Part shown: positions 14,101 to 28,900 of the stretch, piece by piece
Layout of the letters: every line of letters starts with the position of its first letter
Position numbering within the stretch: position 1 is the first letter of the stretch
NCBI GenBank assembly: GCA_023053545.1
Contig: JAKZAN010000002.1
Span: 6,878,790-6,942,789 of the forward strand
DNA length: 64,000 nt
DNA from: Lepidurus packardi
Taxonomy: Eukaryota; Arthropoda; Branchiopoda; Notostraca; Triopsidae
Reading direction: 5' to 3'
Notes under the pieces: model-generated
Database searches by the model: none
Told to the model about the DNA's origin: nothing
Seen by the model: the letters and a program-made list of their open reading frames with translations, nothing else
Translations under genes and position numbers: made by a program

Positions 14101-17100
14101 TATATGCTATCTTTTTATAGGATTTTTTGCTAAATTCTCTTTTTGTGTGTGAAACTTGCTTCAAAAAGAAGCCATAGTTTTCTCTACAAGCTGCTGCCCT
14201 GCGAAAATTTCCCGAATTGTTTAGTCCGTCGACATTCAGGAAGAGACGAGCAAAAGATTAGGAAACAGGTTGTTGTGGAGCAGAGTACCAGTTTGTAGTG
14301 CAGTGCTTTCAGAAGTGACTATCACTTTTTTCTAGGGACCCGAAAGCCTGAAGACGTGTAAACGTCTTGCTCTAATTAGCGTCCGCAATTTGAATGCAAT
14401 CTCTTTCTCGAAAAAGCGCTTGCTCCCCAAAAGCAAATGAAGTTGATGTTTGTGGCATGCACTTTACGCACGGCGTTGGTTTCAGGAGAAAGTAGTCCGC
14501 TCTTATTTTTATATATTTTTTTTAGTTGTTTTTGTAACAACGACCATTAGCTGTGGCAACCAGACGAAACTGCCCATTATATCAAGAGGGCTACTGGATC
14601 CTGAAACCCTCACAGCTCCTGTCACTACCATTGTCACTTTTAAAGACTCTCGCCCAGAAAACAATGCCTTTCACTTTTGTTTTTGGTTCATTAGCTCTCA
14701 CAAGTCAATTGTGTTTCGCCTTCTTTGTACAAGTCATAACTGTGACTCGTCAAACTTGTTTTTAAAACAAATAAAAAATCCAAAATTCAGTGAGCATAAG
14801 GAAACTGACACTGACTTGGTGGACTTGTTTTGTTTCTCTTAAAAAAAGTATATAGTAAAAAAAAACTGGCGGTCATGAGGAAAATGACACTTCATATGGT
14901 AAGTCAAGGCTCTAAGTTACAACTCAGATTGAAGGTAATCTGTCCTACAGTCACTCCTTTAAGGTCAGGCACGAATATGGTAGATAACCATATAATGAAC
15001 AGCGACTCAAAGAAGTTTTGACAGTGAATCGGGAGGAGTAAAAAATTAGTGAAAAAATAAGAAACAAGTCCTGTCACCTACCCCAGGCGCCTGTGCAACA
15101 ATGAATATTAAGCTCAGCACGCCAAAGAAGGACTAGCGATGCTCAGCCTAATTCATTCTTGTCTGGTTAAGCCCGCACTCCTCTGCGCGCAAAAACACTG
15201 CCAAAAAGGCGACTAATTATAGTTTATTATACACATATACTTTTTTAAGCAAAAAAACTTCATTATAGTACCATTTATTCATTTCACCGCTTAACTTCTA
15301 ATCATTCCTTTTCAGTAGTCCCATAATTGACTTCTCGTTTTCAGGATTTATTGTTCATTTTACTAATGTCAGCAATTAATTTAAAACAACCGAAAAACTT
15401 ATACTTATACAGCAAATTGCTACTCATTATAACGTCATTCATTCATTTTTTGCGAAATCGACTTGAAATTAATATCTTGAATTGCAGAATTTGAAGTGTA
15501 ATTTTATTTCCATTTTTAAAACTGTTTAGGCATTTTTTGGCCAATATCTAGTGCGTTCAGAGGCACATAAGATATCATGTCATTAAATTGTCGAATAAGG
15601 TTTTATTTATTTTTTGCAGCACATACGCAAGACCGTTGAGTCGGCACTTCCTAATTAGGTCTCACCTATGAGTGCGGTTCATGCTTTGAGATGTTAGATT
15701 TACGAATAATACTAGCGTTCCTGAAACAAATTAGACTTGCGGTTTCTTTTGGAAGCTGTCACGGCGCCATTGCTTCATCTTGACGGATGAGCAGATACGG
15801 GATTTCCCTGAAAAGCCAAGGAGATTCCAAGATCCTGATATTCAATGAGATCCCTACACCTACCTCATACACAGCATATATAGCCCACGTTCTCGACTCC
15901 AAACTAACGAGTACAACGACAAGACAGCCCTCTGGCTCCTGTTCGTCATGTGCAATACGTTCCATAGTGCTTCAAAAGGGCCTAATTAGGAGGTTGGTCT
16001 GTGCTATCATCTGTTATAAGCTAACCTGGCTGGATCGCTCGATCCTTATACACTCATTCTCAATCAAAAACACCGAAAAGTATCCGTGTAACATCCATTT
16101 TTACACGTTTTCAATGCTCCGAGCATCCTCGGAAGCCTTTTAATAGAGAAAGCAGTCTCTCACATTGAAAAAATATGATGAATCGACTCCAACAGGTATA
16201 AATAGGTTCCAGTTCCGCCCCGAATTTCGGAATCCAAACCGAGCTAATGGAGTTTCTGTGTCATTAGATGCTCGCTGCTTCGTTTTAATGGCTGTGTTGC
16301 TCCTTGATTGAGGTAACTTTCGGTATCGGGAAGCAATACTGCTACTTTAACCCGTCTTCGAGTTGTTTTTTTGAACAGGGATAGGAACGGATTTCTTTAT
16401 TGCTGTTTAATAGCTCTTCTTTTTGTTGTTGTCGAGCTAACCGGTGGAAAGTTTTCTCGTCTGTTTTTTCCGTCTTTTTTTAAGTGGTACCAGTTTGGAC
16501 CATTTCCTATGTGCATGAGGGCAACCAAAGCACGTGTATAGCAATACCGCCAATGCCACTTCGCTTGTCATTTTACACTTGCCTTGCAATGTGGTCTAAA
16601 GAGGAAACCCTCGCGATACAAGTCTGTTGGCAAACGCAATGACAAGTGAAATCCAGAACAGCATGTAGCGCTTTAACCTCTCGTTTCTTACAAGGTAACG
16701 ACGTACCCAAATGAAAACAGACAAAATAATCATCCGAAGTTGGAAAGTTCTCGCCCCCGAAAGCTACATAAACTCTTTCTTATATAGTCATTCCAACCGC
16801 TCTAGCTTTCTCCTCAGAGGTATTTTCCTTCGCCAACTCTATAGAACAACGAGTTCAAGCAAGAGTTTCACACCTGTGGGGGAGTTCACACAGGCCGGCT
16901 TGGGCGATTCCTAACTGCGAGATGAGCCCAAAATATGGGGTACAAAACCGGTCAAACGTGTCTCGACAGCAATGAAATCTGTCATCCTTGACCAAAACTG
17001 AATAGCTCTCCTCTCAAGTTTATTTTTCACCCCAAAAGCCTGTTTCGTTGCTGGTTGGGGGTAATTTATAGCAACTCTCTCTAAAAATTATTCTGGAATT

Positions 17101-20100
17101 AATAGAACTCTAACATTATACCTATAAAGAAAACTTCATATTCTTAAATTTCATTTAAATCTTACAATTTCTAACAAAATTCAATTAAAACGCCTATTGG
17201 CATTAGCTAAAACTATTCAATAAAAGGGGAATGAATGAGAATGATAATAAACATTACCTAGATAACTATTTCGAGTTTCTTAACAACAGTCGCTGAAAAT
17301 TACAATAAAGAATTGTCCATATACAGTCAGGAATCCTATGAAAACACTAAGGAACATTAAAATGAAAAAAAATAATCTTTAAATTCAAAAGAAAAATTCT
17401 CACCATAGAGAGTTTAAAATGAATGAAACAAAAATCCTAAAAACGAAATGCTTCTCAATAAACTTGCAAACTTGGAATGAAGGTGAAACGAGGTGTTCAA
17501 CAAGGAATGCTTAAAAACAGCAAATTTAGCACAATATTACTGCAATTTTCGCAATCTAGGAACTCTTAAAGCGAAGAACAGCCAACTTAGAAACACAAAT
17601 TCAATGTCAAAGCCTTTTAAGCATGCGACCTTCTGCGAAATGTTTGCGCAGGGCAAACAAACCAACGCGGTGGTCTCTTTCCTCGTTTTTTGTCTTTTAA
17701 TTCCTGCTGTAGCAGCAGGAAGACATGGAAATGGACAAGGTAATACACGTGAAAAACGACTCTGGCCGACTACTTTATAATGGATCAAGGATGAAAAGGG
17801 GTGGAATGGCTATTCCTCCAACTCAGCCCACCCACAACTCTTTAAACATTTCTTTTTTTCAATCGCAGTTTATTCACGTTATGAATGGTTAACCACCAAT
17901 GTAGTCTTTTCCTACACTTAACGAATACTACAGGCTTAGCTGCGGTGCCATGGTTTTAGAACCCATTTCTAACTATTTTACGATCGCACTTTCGCCAGCA
18001 CTCCCACCAAGGTTGAGAATTTCCTTTGCCAAAAACAAAGCAAAAAGCTTTTCTTCACTCTTACTCAAATTAAAAAGTAAACAACGTCGAAATCAATTCC
18101 GATGGTAAGGTTTGCATTCATTGGACAAGTAAAACAGTAAATTGGATAGTATTAGTAATTGAATAGTAATCATAATTCGGTTGTCGTAGTCTTTCAAAAG
18201 TCATAGTAATTCTAACAGTAATCGATTCCATCCGAAAGAGGAGGACTACAAGGAGAAAAAGCAAAAAAAAAAGTATACGAAGAAAAAGAAAAAAGATAGG
18301 AAGAAAATTCCTTTGGAAAGACCCGAGAAATGTATCATCTGAAAAAGAACCGGTCGAGTTTTTTGGACTACTTTCCCCTGATTTGGCTTTAGGGTCATCT
18401 TCCATTCCCAACCCAAGATCCCTAGATCTCCTTAACGAACCGGGTTATTATCTTTTGGCCATTCTTGACTTTTTCTAATGTCTTTTTTATGTATTTATTT
18501 GCTGCTGGAGTATGTAAACTTGACCAAATAACAATCATTCGAAGAGACAGGAAAAAAAGCAAGTGTGTGTTTGTGTTTAATGATCCTAATGGGTTGAGTC
18601 ACGCAAACAACACCAACAAAACCCCCTAAAGCTTTCTTTCCTTTCCAAAGCCCCAAACGTGCCAGCCTTAATCAATTCCAAAGTGGCCCCAAAACAATCT
18701 TTTATAACGTTTTGAATATGAAAAGGATATAAAAAAGAAGCGTTTCAATTGAGACTACGAGGATGCGCTGTCATGAGTTATATCACTGGCCACAAGTTCT
18801 TTTTCCTTTTTTGAGCTCAGGGTCGTTCTTTGGATGAGAGAAGTTCTCAGGGTATACTTAAAGAGCTCGGACACATCCAAACGCTATGGTCCAAGAAGGT
18901 ACCATAGGAGAAGCACAAGCAACATAGCCTTTACCAGGTGCTCACGGTGCTAAACCAGAAACGGACGCCCTGGCCAGCGGCGAGGGTGGGGGCGTCCCAA
19001 TACCACGACCGAGTGAGATGCGCCATAGTAAAGTATACAGAAGATTTTCTTACAAAGAGCCTTGCCGTCATAGCTCGGCGACCTAATAAACGAACGAAAA
19101 CTAACCAACTAAAAAAATAAAAAAAACAACAAATAAGTCATATATAAAGTGGGGGAGTGGTGTTGAAACTACTGCACCATTTTTCCTTCAAGATCTTCGA
19201 AACCAAAAGTAAAAAAAAAAAAATAATAGAAGGAATCTTGCTACACGCTAAAGACAGACATTTACGAAGGAACATCTCAAAAAATATTCTGGACGGTTTC
19301 TATAGCGTGGTCCCCGCTAAAACAACCTAAAGGAAAATTCTCGTGTGATGTGAGGATGTGTGAATACCTGGATAGTTCAACGGTTTTGGCCCAGTTCCAA
19401 TTAGGTTACTACTCACTCACTGGCTTCCACACACACTCCACATCCCTAAAACAGTCTTCGAAAATCTGCGAAAAGGGATTTGTATGACTTATGATAAAGA
19501 AGGTGAGAATCGCAATAAGCCACTGTTAAGAACAAAATATTTAAAATTATAATACAAAATTAATAAATTAAACGGACACAAATTCTATAACTGTACTAAA
19601 TACGTAAAATAAAGTAAATTTGAAATACTACAATTTAAGATACAGTTTTTAAGATCATTATGGTACCACTTCTAAGTCTTAATTTGAAAAATCTGTAGAA
19701 TTGCGTGTGTTTGTAAACATGGAACTTGGGAAAGTAATTACATAATAAATTGTAACAAATTAGAATAACTAGGAAAGAATCGAATAGACACACTGGTATT
19801 ACTTGTTTTCTTTTCTTTATTTAACGACAAAACAAATGACAACAGCAAAAGAATTGCGTGGTGTCGCCTTACCTCAAAACCAGTTTATAAGACGCTCTGG
19901 TATAGAGAGAAAATTACACGAGGGTGTGTCCAAAGACGTTTTCTTGTTTGTCGTCCATGTCAATTAAAGGAGCGTCAAATTGGTAAAGCTTGTTCCAGGA
20001 CAAGTTCTCACTTCTCCCATGGGGTGAATAAGTCATTTCCGATAACCAAAAAAAAGGAAACAAAAAGTCTTATAGAGATCTAGTTCTCGTCTTCTTTCCT

Positions 20101-23100
20101 CAACCATGTTTTACTCAACTCACTTTCACTTCTAAATACTTTGGACTGTAATTGTCACCCAATCGTCAGTCGAGCGCAAAAATAGACAAACAAAGTTAAA
20201 AAAAAACTACCTCTTTTTATTTTAACAATTATGCAGATCACCAGAAAGTACTACAAGTCGATCACAGGGAAACGCCTTTTCGTCATTTTCTCATTACAAA
20301 AACATAACCAAATTAAGACTTAAAAGCCTCCCATCGACTTCCCTTTGGAAGGGGGAAAGGAGGAGATCGAGGATCAGGTAATCCATGTACCAGAGTACCA
20401 AGCTCCTCCCGCTACCTTACAATTGGGAAGTTCCCGTAAATAACCTGTATATAGAGATTAAATCCAACTTACCCAACAAATTTTTGTCCAAAAAACGAGT
20501 CCGGGTGGTTTCGAAATGCTTACATTAGAAATCTTCCAATTTGCAAGGCCAATTGTGAGGTCATTGGATTATATTTAGTAAAGTTTTGGAAACGTCCAAA
20601 ATTTCCAATTTTATCTTCATTAGCCACTGCCCTCAGGCGTCCGGGACGTGTATGTTGTACGTGTAGACGTAGAGGAGGTCTTGTAGCTCCACACTTTGTC
20701 AAATCGAAGCGTGTCAAATTACTTAGTAAGTGTCTATGTCTATTAACCTAAGTATTAAGAATGCCGAAACCCACAGCTCATGTTACAAAGTAAATAATAA
20801 ACAGACTAATCGGACCCGCGGCTTGGGTTCTCCAGGCTCGTAAGATCAGAATTTGAAAATGCCTTGGTCATTAAAAAAAATCAGCTTGCTATAGTCCGAA
20901 AAGAAGAAAATGATCCATAACAAGAATTGCAAAGTCAGGGAATGCTGTTAAAGGCAAGGAAAACGCCCATTGAGGAGAAGTAGTGGAATCTGAGTGATCA
21001 GAGACGAAAATACCTAAACTCAATTTGCATATCCTGACCCGATTGGGCATAGATTGCCCTGTCAAACCTACACATCTCTTCCACCCGTTTGTCATAAGGC
21101 CAGATTTAACAGTTTATTACTGTCACAAAGCATGTCCTTATAGGTCGAATTTCTCGAATCAGAAGTTGTTTCCATTTCTCTATTGCAGGTTTAATTAAGA
21201 AAAAGTGTTTTAAGCGTGAAATAAGAGCAAAAGCAAGCATGTAACGCAAGGATAAAGCAAGGTAAACGTCCAGTCCAGAAAAGCAGACACACCCCAGAGG
21301 AACCCGTACGGGTTGTTCGGTTCTCGTCTTCTTTTCTTTCCTTTTTAACCACAAGGCAAAGTATAAGTCCATACAACTTTCTCCTCAACGTCCTAATGCA
21401 GATTAGAGACTTCCATAGTATAACTACAAGAAACCAGACGGCTCTTTCGAAATCGAGATCACTCGCAAGAGCTAAGTGAGGAACCCCGAACGAGAAAAAA
21501 AGAAGAAAAAAGAAACAGGTCTTTCTGGATTTTGGCCATGCCTTGGATTTCTGGACAGCCCATATACTTAACAGGTAGCGTTACAAGAATCCAAATCAAT
21601 CTTCGTCAATCCACAGTTATCAAATGTTCTTATAAAAGCTAACTTGTTCCATATACGCCAATGATCCTTCTCCAAATCACCCTGACACCTTTGTCATGCA
21701 CTCGATGTTCCTTTAATATCTAAAAGGGAGGGGGGGTGGAGGAGAAGAAGAAGCCTTACAAGTATTGAGGACAAGTTAATCATATGTGGAAAGATTTGAA
21801 GTTCTTGTTTTAAAACTTTGAAAGGTTACTGGATACAAACGATAGAGGATAACAGGCGGCGTGGCTGAGGAGGAGTCCTTTTTGATGAAAAAGACCTTGT
21901 TTCAACATACATTACTACGTTGAGAGCATGTAGGCGGTCTCTTGAGACCCGACATAAATCTTAACAAGCTCTTATGATAGTTTTTTTATTAGCTTATATT
22001 TTGCCCTTTAAGATGTGGGCTTCAAAGTCAAAGAAACCACACCCTTTTCTCCGTAAAATGAGTGAAAACCAAGTAAGGCTTCCATATCGTTGAGATTTGT
22101 CCTCTTCTCGCGCACCTTTTGCTATAGAGTGATTATGATCTGTTAAGTGTGTGACCATGGCGCTGAAGCATTACAAAGATAAGCATCATTAAGTTTAAAG
22201 TCCTTCTACGTTTCATGGTTATCACCATTTCCTATACGCTAAAAAAGCCAATCCCCAAATAAGAAAATAGAACTGTTAAAAAACTGAAGAAAAACTACTA
22301 TAAAAAGTACGCCGTTTCTCTTTTACTGCGTACAGCTCCAACTTGATTTCCCGAAATTCGCTGACAAGTATTTGGGCACCCTATTTGCCCAAGTGCCATT
22401 AGTGATTGTAAATGTCCGTCAGAGAGCTCAAACCCGATCAACGTGGATTAGGACAACGTGGTTTTCCAATACCGTTTTAAGGTTTCCAAGTCGCACATAC
22501 TGATGCAGCTCAACTTCCTTTACGTATTCTTTGCTTTTCCACTTGTTGTAGAACAGGCGCCTGGTAAACTATCTTACCAAAAGTCTCCTACAGTCTTTTT
22601 TGGCTCGCTTGCCCGCTCCTGGCAATATAAGAAGTGCTCAGGATTCACTTTCTACATTTCTAGAGCAACGCCAAACATAGCTTGGGATCTTAATTCAACC
22701 CGCTTTTGCTTTAGAACAGGTCTTCCGAACTATGTACTGCCGGGCAGCCCCGCCCTATACATGGTCAGGTTCATCTTAGCCTTCCAGCTTTTCCAAAAGC
22801 GCCTGTTTATTACCACCGGGGTACCAGGACAGTTCTTCTCATCTGCTTGGTCGACTCCTGGCTTCTGCTCGCTGTACGTCTGCCCTTGATAAGACTAAAA
22901 ACTGCCCTGAAGAAGAATCTCCGAGAACCAGAACCAGGCCAAGTTGACTTGGATGTTACATTTCAAAGCTTTCACTCTTGGCAAAGTCCCCCTCCATAAA
23001 AAAAGGAAGAATAGAGAATTCAGCACCGTATTTGGGATCCAGTTAATTGGTATCGTCTGATCATAAAAGGAATCTTCTTCGAGGAGGGGCAAAATCACTT

Positions 23101-23538
23101 TCTTTCCCGACACACAAGGTTTAACCCAGATTTGCTTCAAAATCTGGCTAAAAAAATGGACGAATTTAATGAGCATGGAATAGATGAGTCTGTTCGCTTT
23201 TCCTATAGTATCCTTCACAAGTGACTTTCGCCCGCATTGCATTTTGCCCCCGTAAAAAGCACATAAAAAAACAAGAAAATCCCCATAAGCATCTTATGGA
23301 ATTAGTGCATATAGTAGCAGGTGACTTTCTTTCTAACAATGCTGATTTCGCAATCTTGAACTGAAGCAAGAGGATGGGTTTTTTACCTTTGCGTTGGTCA
23401 AAATGACTTACTACGCGTTTCGGTAATGAATGATGAAAAAACCGGAGTGGCGCTTTCTCGGATACCACATCTTTTTGCAATTTTCGTCCTTTGCGCACAC
23501 AAAAACAATTTGTAACCGAAGCAAAAGTGCTACAACCT

Positions 23539-23565
23539 AAAAAAAAAAAAAAAAAAAAAAAAAAA
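23539..23565. repeat. Poly(A) tract, 27 bases
   Basis: Uninterrupted run of A. The sequence before it (23170-23538) does not resemble a known retroposon to me. Confidence 0.9.
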
Positions 23566-24419
23566 GGGAACATATTTAGAGTTGACTGAACTCGCCATCA
23601 CTCCCGAGAGAGTTTCTACCTCGCTTTTGCACAGACCAGTAACGCGAATACTCCCGTGTTAAAGTGTAGCACGTGCGTACGTACGTTTCAGGTACTTGAA
23701 AGCACACATCCCAAGTCTTCAAACTCGAAAATTTCCCGATGGGTTCTCCTGAGAATGAAGCGAAAATCGTGAGCCGGATGCTCTCATTCTCATGCTGGAC
23801 CAAGGAACCGGGAGTCAATACAAAGCGTTGTGTATTGCCCCCTTCTCTCTACCTATATCTGTTGCTCACTCCCGCAAAAGGCGAGAACTGATATGTAATG
23901 TATTTGGAACCAAGGATCCACCCTGACCTTCCTCGTCAGGTTTGGTATGTCCCCATCAACCATCGCACGGGCTACTGCATATATGGCCAAAACTAATAAA
24001 AAAAAAAAGTAAAAATAAAGGAGCTCGTTGCGTTTCAGCTCAACCAAAGAAGAAGCAACTGTCCTGTGTGCCTCTTCGAGACCCTACCCTTGTCTTTCTT
24101 TTGTTTTTGTTTTTTTCTTGAGCTTCGCTTTCCAAAATAAGAAGCAACTGGACCAAGCCCCGGCCTTGGAGAACCCAGATGGCGATTCACAGCTTACGTA
24201 CCATTTTAACCCTTCCGGCTAAGAGGTTCTGATGTAACGATGGAACGCCCTATAGCCCAAGCATAAACACGTGCGTTTCCTCTCTGAAAACTCGGGCTCA
24301 TAAATTAGGCAATTTTGTGCTAAAAAATTAAAACAATAAAACATGCTACGATATGGGTCCAAGGTTTAAGCGATCAGATTCACGACATCTCTCCATGATT
24401 ATATGGATATCTAGAACAC

Positions 24420-24960
24420 AAGCCTCTCCGACCTTGGCTCCAAACTAGTCCATCAACGACAACTGAAAACAAGTCAACAATGACAACTCCTCAACAGTGA
24501 AAAAGAAGAGACGACGCAAAAATCTTGCTAAAGTCAGTTTGGGGACTAGGCGACCTTGTAGAGAACTTGCTCCTTCTATTTCTGCACAACAGTTAAAACA
24601 AGCGAGTGTATAAAAGCATCATGCATTACAACTCCTCAATAACGAGAAAAGCAAAAAATGACCCAAATGTATTCTTGTCAGTCAGTCTTTGATTCCCCTA
24701 TTTCTGTCGAAACAACGAAAAGAACTGGTTAAGCCAAACTAGTAAAACTGCTCAAGAGTGAAAAGACGAAGAGATGGCTAAAATGCTTGTTAAGTTTAGC
24801 GTTGAAAGACTCGGAAACCTGAGATTTTGACTCACCCTTTCTGCTCAACAATGAAATAAAAGGGAGGCTAAGCTTTTTCAAGCCATCAGACCATCAACAA
24901 TGAAAACATCGCCTACAATGAAAAGGAAGAGACGATGACAAAACTGCAAAAAAATATAGT
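24420..24960. repeat. Degenerate tandem-like repeat, units near 180-250 bp
   Basis: Three loosely similar units share the order: an AACAATGAAA-like motif, then AGTGAAAA(G/A), then GAAGAGACGA or GAAGAGATGG, then a CTAAA or AAACTGC stretch. Examples of the middle motif lie near 24500, 24762 and 24924. The units are diverged and their boundaries unclear. Confidence 0.4.
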
Positions 24961-27900
24961 TAGTCATTCTTGTAGCACACATAGGGCCTTCTAAACATCT
25001 TCAACGGTGTATTTTAATCCTTTGGAGATTAGAAAAGCGGGCTACAGTTCCGGGCTTTTGAACCACCAAATTAGCTTGTTTGCTCTTTCGCTTGTCCCCA
25101 AATGAAAAGCTTGCCGACAGGTATATTACCTCGAGGAAGGATCAAGCGCATAGAAAATTGGCACACTTGCCCTACTTTTTGCGCACTCTACCATCGTGCA
25201 AAGAGGAATTGAGTTGGAAAACTCGCTCGTAAATCTAAGACCTTGCCTTCATCTTTTGATATAAAGGGGGAAGTGTTTTACGCTAGAGCGCGTATTCATA
25301 ATGACCCTGCAATCGTAAACTTTTCCCCCAGTCAAAGGTGGTATGTGTATACAACTACAAGGATACATGTTAATGTGTTTTCACATTCACATCCACGCTT
25401 CTTCCCAGGAGCAAAAACTCAAAGTAACAAAAAGGACCAACTTTCTTACAAAAGAAACACATATTAATAAAAATAAAATAAAATGAATCAAAACGAGCAC
25501 AACATAGAAACCTAATTCTTTAAATTCACGTCGCGGGAGTCATGTCAACATTATGTCGAGCATTACCACCTCATTAACTCCAGGTCAAAGAGTATTCTAG
25601 CGGTTTCTTTCCTTTCTATTCCTTCTTTTATCTTCATATCCTCTTCCCAAAAGGGTTTCTTCATCTCTTCCTTCGAAAACGACCAACATTTCTTACTTCA
25701 AGTCTTCCAGAGTATCCTTTTCTTATTTTGCTATTTTTATTTTCAAAATTATAAAGAATGAAGCATGATACCGTAAAATTTGTCTCGAAAATTGTCCAAG
25801 GAAACGCCCAGTTCCGTTTATCCGGAACTGTGTTCTTTAGAAAACTGAACGGGAAGTGTTGACCGAGGGTCATTTATGACAATGCGTAAAGATCGGCGAG
25901 ATCATTGCACGACGCAGCGGGACTTGTGTTCCTTCAATTGCTTTGACCTCTAACGGGACATTCTGCGGATGTTGGGAGGGAGTTTCAAAAAAGTCCTGTC
26001 ACTACGCCTTTTGTTGTGCGTTAAAACAGTTCCAAAACATCCCGTTTTCTCTTAAAGTAAAGTAAAAGGGAGGGTCAAGTGTTATAGAGTACACATTTGG
26101 AAATCTAGAAACTGTTGCGCTTCAACGATCACACGTTCGTTCGCACCTCATCCATCCATCAAATCGGAAGCAGGCCGATAAATTTCCGAGGAAAAAAAAG
26201 ATGGCTGGACAAGCGTGCCCCATTTATCGCTTGACAATGGCCAGACGAAAGTTTATTTTTTCCTTTTCCTGTCGTTTCTTGTTGTATTTTGTCACTCCGT
26301 TTCCCAACTTTCAAGCGTTACATTGCGTATAGAGTAGATGGAGGAAAAAATGGAAAGAATTGAGAGTGTGCAGCCTCTTCTAACTACAATTATATTGTCC
26401 GAAGGTTTTCACTGCGTCAAAAAGAATGGACGTAACGTGCTCTGAAATCAGACGGCTTGACTGGGATTGGAACGTCGACTCTCTAAAGCAGAACGCGAGC
26501 ACGTCTTCCTCCACAAGCTCAACTTCTTACCGAGTTTCTTTAAAGCCAAAATGCCGAATCGGGAGTTAATATAACTTTTACAACCCTAATCGTAGTGGCC
26601 GAGAACCACTTTCTCGCCCCCCTTATTGCTTTCCTCTCTCTCTCTCTCCTCTAACAATCCTCCCACGTGAGCGAGTCTGTTGATTCCAATAGAGATGCAC
26701 GTGTTTTTGCGGCATTGTTGCCAGTAAAAACGTTAACCGACATCGTACAATAAACGTGTACACTGCGAAAGTGTGACATGGAAGAAGAGTTGTACCAGCA
26801 TGTCAACCCCAAATTGGCGAGATGGTAATTTAACATACATGGATTCCGGACACGCGAAAACCATGAAGAACTTTCTCCATTGAAATTTCGGCAAACTAAA
26901 AACACTGGACTTTTTTCTTTTTTAGAGTTTTTGAATTCTGCATTTAGAACTTAGCCCCGGGAGCATGTGTCTAATAAAGAGTAATAAAAGCAAGTCCGGT
27001 CTTCTTTTTATGGTGCTGCAGTTCTACTTTCCAAGAGTGTGAGTCTTGAAGCTGCTCAGTTGATATCGCTTAAGCGATTTAAAGACTTGTTGGCTTCTGC
27101 TTCTTATTTTATCATAAATCCCACACTTAATGAGCTAAAGCGTGGGGAAAACTAATCACGGATTTCACCCGAGTTGCTGCTAGCTGTTATCCTCCTTCAC
27201 GTGTAGATACAACGACTTCCTCCTTTCTTTTACAAACGGTCCTGGAATAATCCTAATGTATTCCAAACCATTAACTTTTCATTATATAGGGCAACACGTG
27301 GGTGCCCTACGACTCTTTTGATCATAAATTAGTCGCTACCGCCGCCCATCTACCGTGCTACCTTTCTACCTTACTATATACCCTTATGACATTGCAATTA
27401 TCTCACCAAAATCGCTAGCATCAATATCAATATTTTCTGGCATCTGACCATAACATTCCGCCATAAATGAACACCGTAAAATAAATTGAAAACTGGAATT
27501 CTCTTCAATTTCTGAACTCTAAGGATATTTATGATGCAGAGCAAAACGAAACTCTTATTCCTTAGAAACATCCCCTTTCCCCTTAAGAAAGTAGGGAATT
27601 TTTTTCTCCTTATCCTCAAAGCAAAACCCCCTAAAGAGGTCTTGTTACTCACTCTTCTAGGATTTGTGACATCATAATGGCCTTTAACTTACGATTCACT
27701 ATAAGTCTCATTTTTTGTATCGAAGAGGTACACCGTTATTTCCGAACAAATGTAACTAGTAATAGTAGAACATAAAGTGCCGAAAATTGGCACGAAGGAT
27801 TACACAAAAATACAAAAAACTACTTCAAATTGTACGGCAAAATCAGGAACTATGTACTATTTATTGCATTCGTACAGCTTTCTAGTTTCTACTGAATTTG

Positions 27901-28664
27901 CGCAAAATAGAACAGACTATTGATCATTAAAATTTTGTCAATATTGTCAAAATATAGTCTTGCCGTTATCTGGACATAGTTCAGTTAAAATTCGAAACGA
28001 AACATTTAAACTGCATTATACCTAAACGTGTGTGACACTTGACGATAGAGTTATAAGACCAAATTCACTTTCTGGCACCGTTAAGAGATTTATCAGTCAC
28101 GCTGCGACATCACGCCATCGTACACCCCGAGCTTTTGGTTTACATTTACCGTAACAGGATTCTTGGCCTGATATCCTCTTCGATAAGCTCTCAAGCTCGC
28201 AAGTTTGCGTATACCTGTATTGGTTATCGATGTACACTACCTCGACCTAGTGCTCTGACGTCACAGACGTCAATGTCTAACCTAATTATCCTTAGCAACT
28301 ATAGTGAGCGGGCAATGTGATATAATGCGAAGTGAGATTAGAACCTGTTAAGTAAACTGGAAAATTAACTTCTTTCGACTGCATTTTTTCTTTTATATGT
28401 TCAAGTGGAGTTTACCTCTTCATCTTTGTCATCGTCGTTAAACCTTAAAGAAAAAAGTACTATTAATTATCACATTTATGTTCTGGTTCTGGTTTTTAGG
28501 TCCAAAACCCACCCCCACTCGAAGAAGGAACCAAAAGAGAAGAAAAAAGTACTGGACGACCACGCCCCTCTCTCTTGCTCTTAGCCGGTCTTGTTAAGGG
28601 AAGCGTTTTAGAAAATCCTCGGGTCTACCTTTGGCACACTGAACGTTTTCAAAGGTACGATATC

Positions 28665-28900
28665 TTTCTCTCTCTCTCTTTCTCTCTATTGCTCTCGCTC
28701 GCACACTTCCCTGCATAGCAAATCTAGTGCAGAGCAGAGTGCTAGCGGTTCTCTTCCTCCACCCCAGCTCTTTAAGGTAGCATACGTCTGTAGTGGAAGA
28801 AGTCTTGGAGGTCTTTTTATCTGGACTGTGTAGAGCTATAGCTGTTGGGCACCTATACTCTAGTGCACCTCTCCGTCAGTCATTCAGTCCTCAAGGCATC
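28665..28900 (+). promoter_or_regulatory. Candidate promoter of ham copy 2: (TC)n/GAGA tract and initiator
   Basis: A TC-rich tract at 28665-28700 (GAGA on the other strand, a frequent feature of arthropod developmental promoters) lies about 180 bp before two initiator-like TCAGTC motifs at 28876-28881 and 28884-28889. With A28878 as +1, a GGACA fitting the DPE consensus RGWYV falls at +27, one base from the usual place. No TATA box is seen at -30. This is a motif-based guess. Confidence 0.3.

Larger units (their letters stand above)
7801..28660. other. Gene-free stretch between the two ham copies
   Basis: About 21 kb in which I find no exon with a recognisable domain and no RNA gene. It holds homopolymer tracts (listed separately), CT runs (around 26636-26650), a degenerate repeat block (24420-24960) and a TGACGTCA at 28256-28263. 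Open frames are short, mostly AT-rich and without conserved motifs. Given the gene type on both sides, developmental enhancers are plausible here, but that is inference. Confidence 0.5.

Noticed and set aside
22458..22889. 143-codon open frame in the gene-free interval
   Set aside because: No ATG start, no recognised domain and no flanking gene structure.
23539..23565. Poly(A) tract as the tail of a retroposed gene
   Set aside because: No coding remnant, no target-site duplication and no RNA-gene-like sequence before it.
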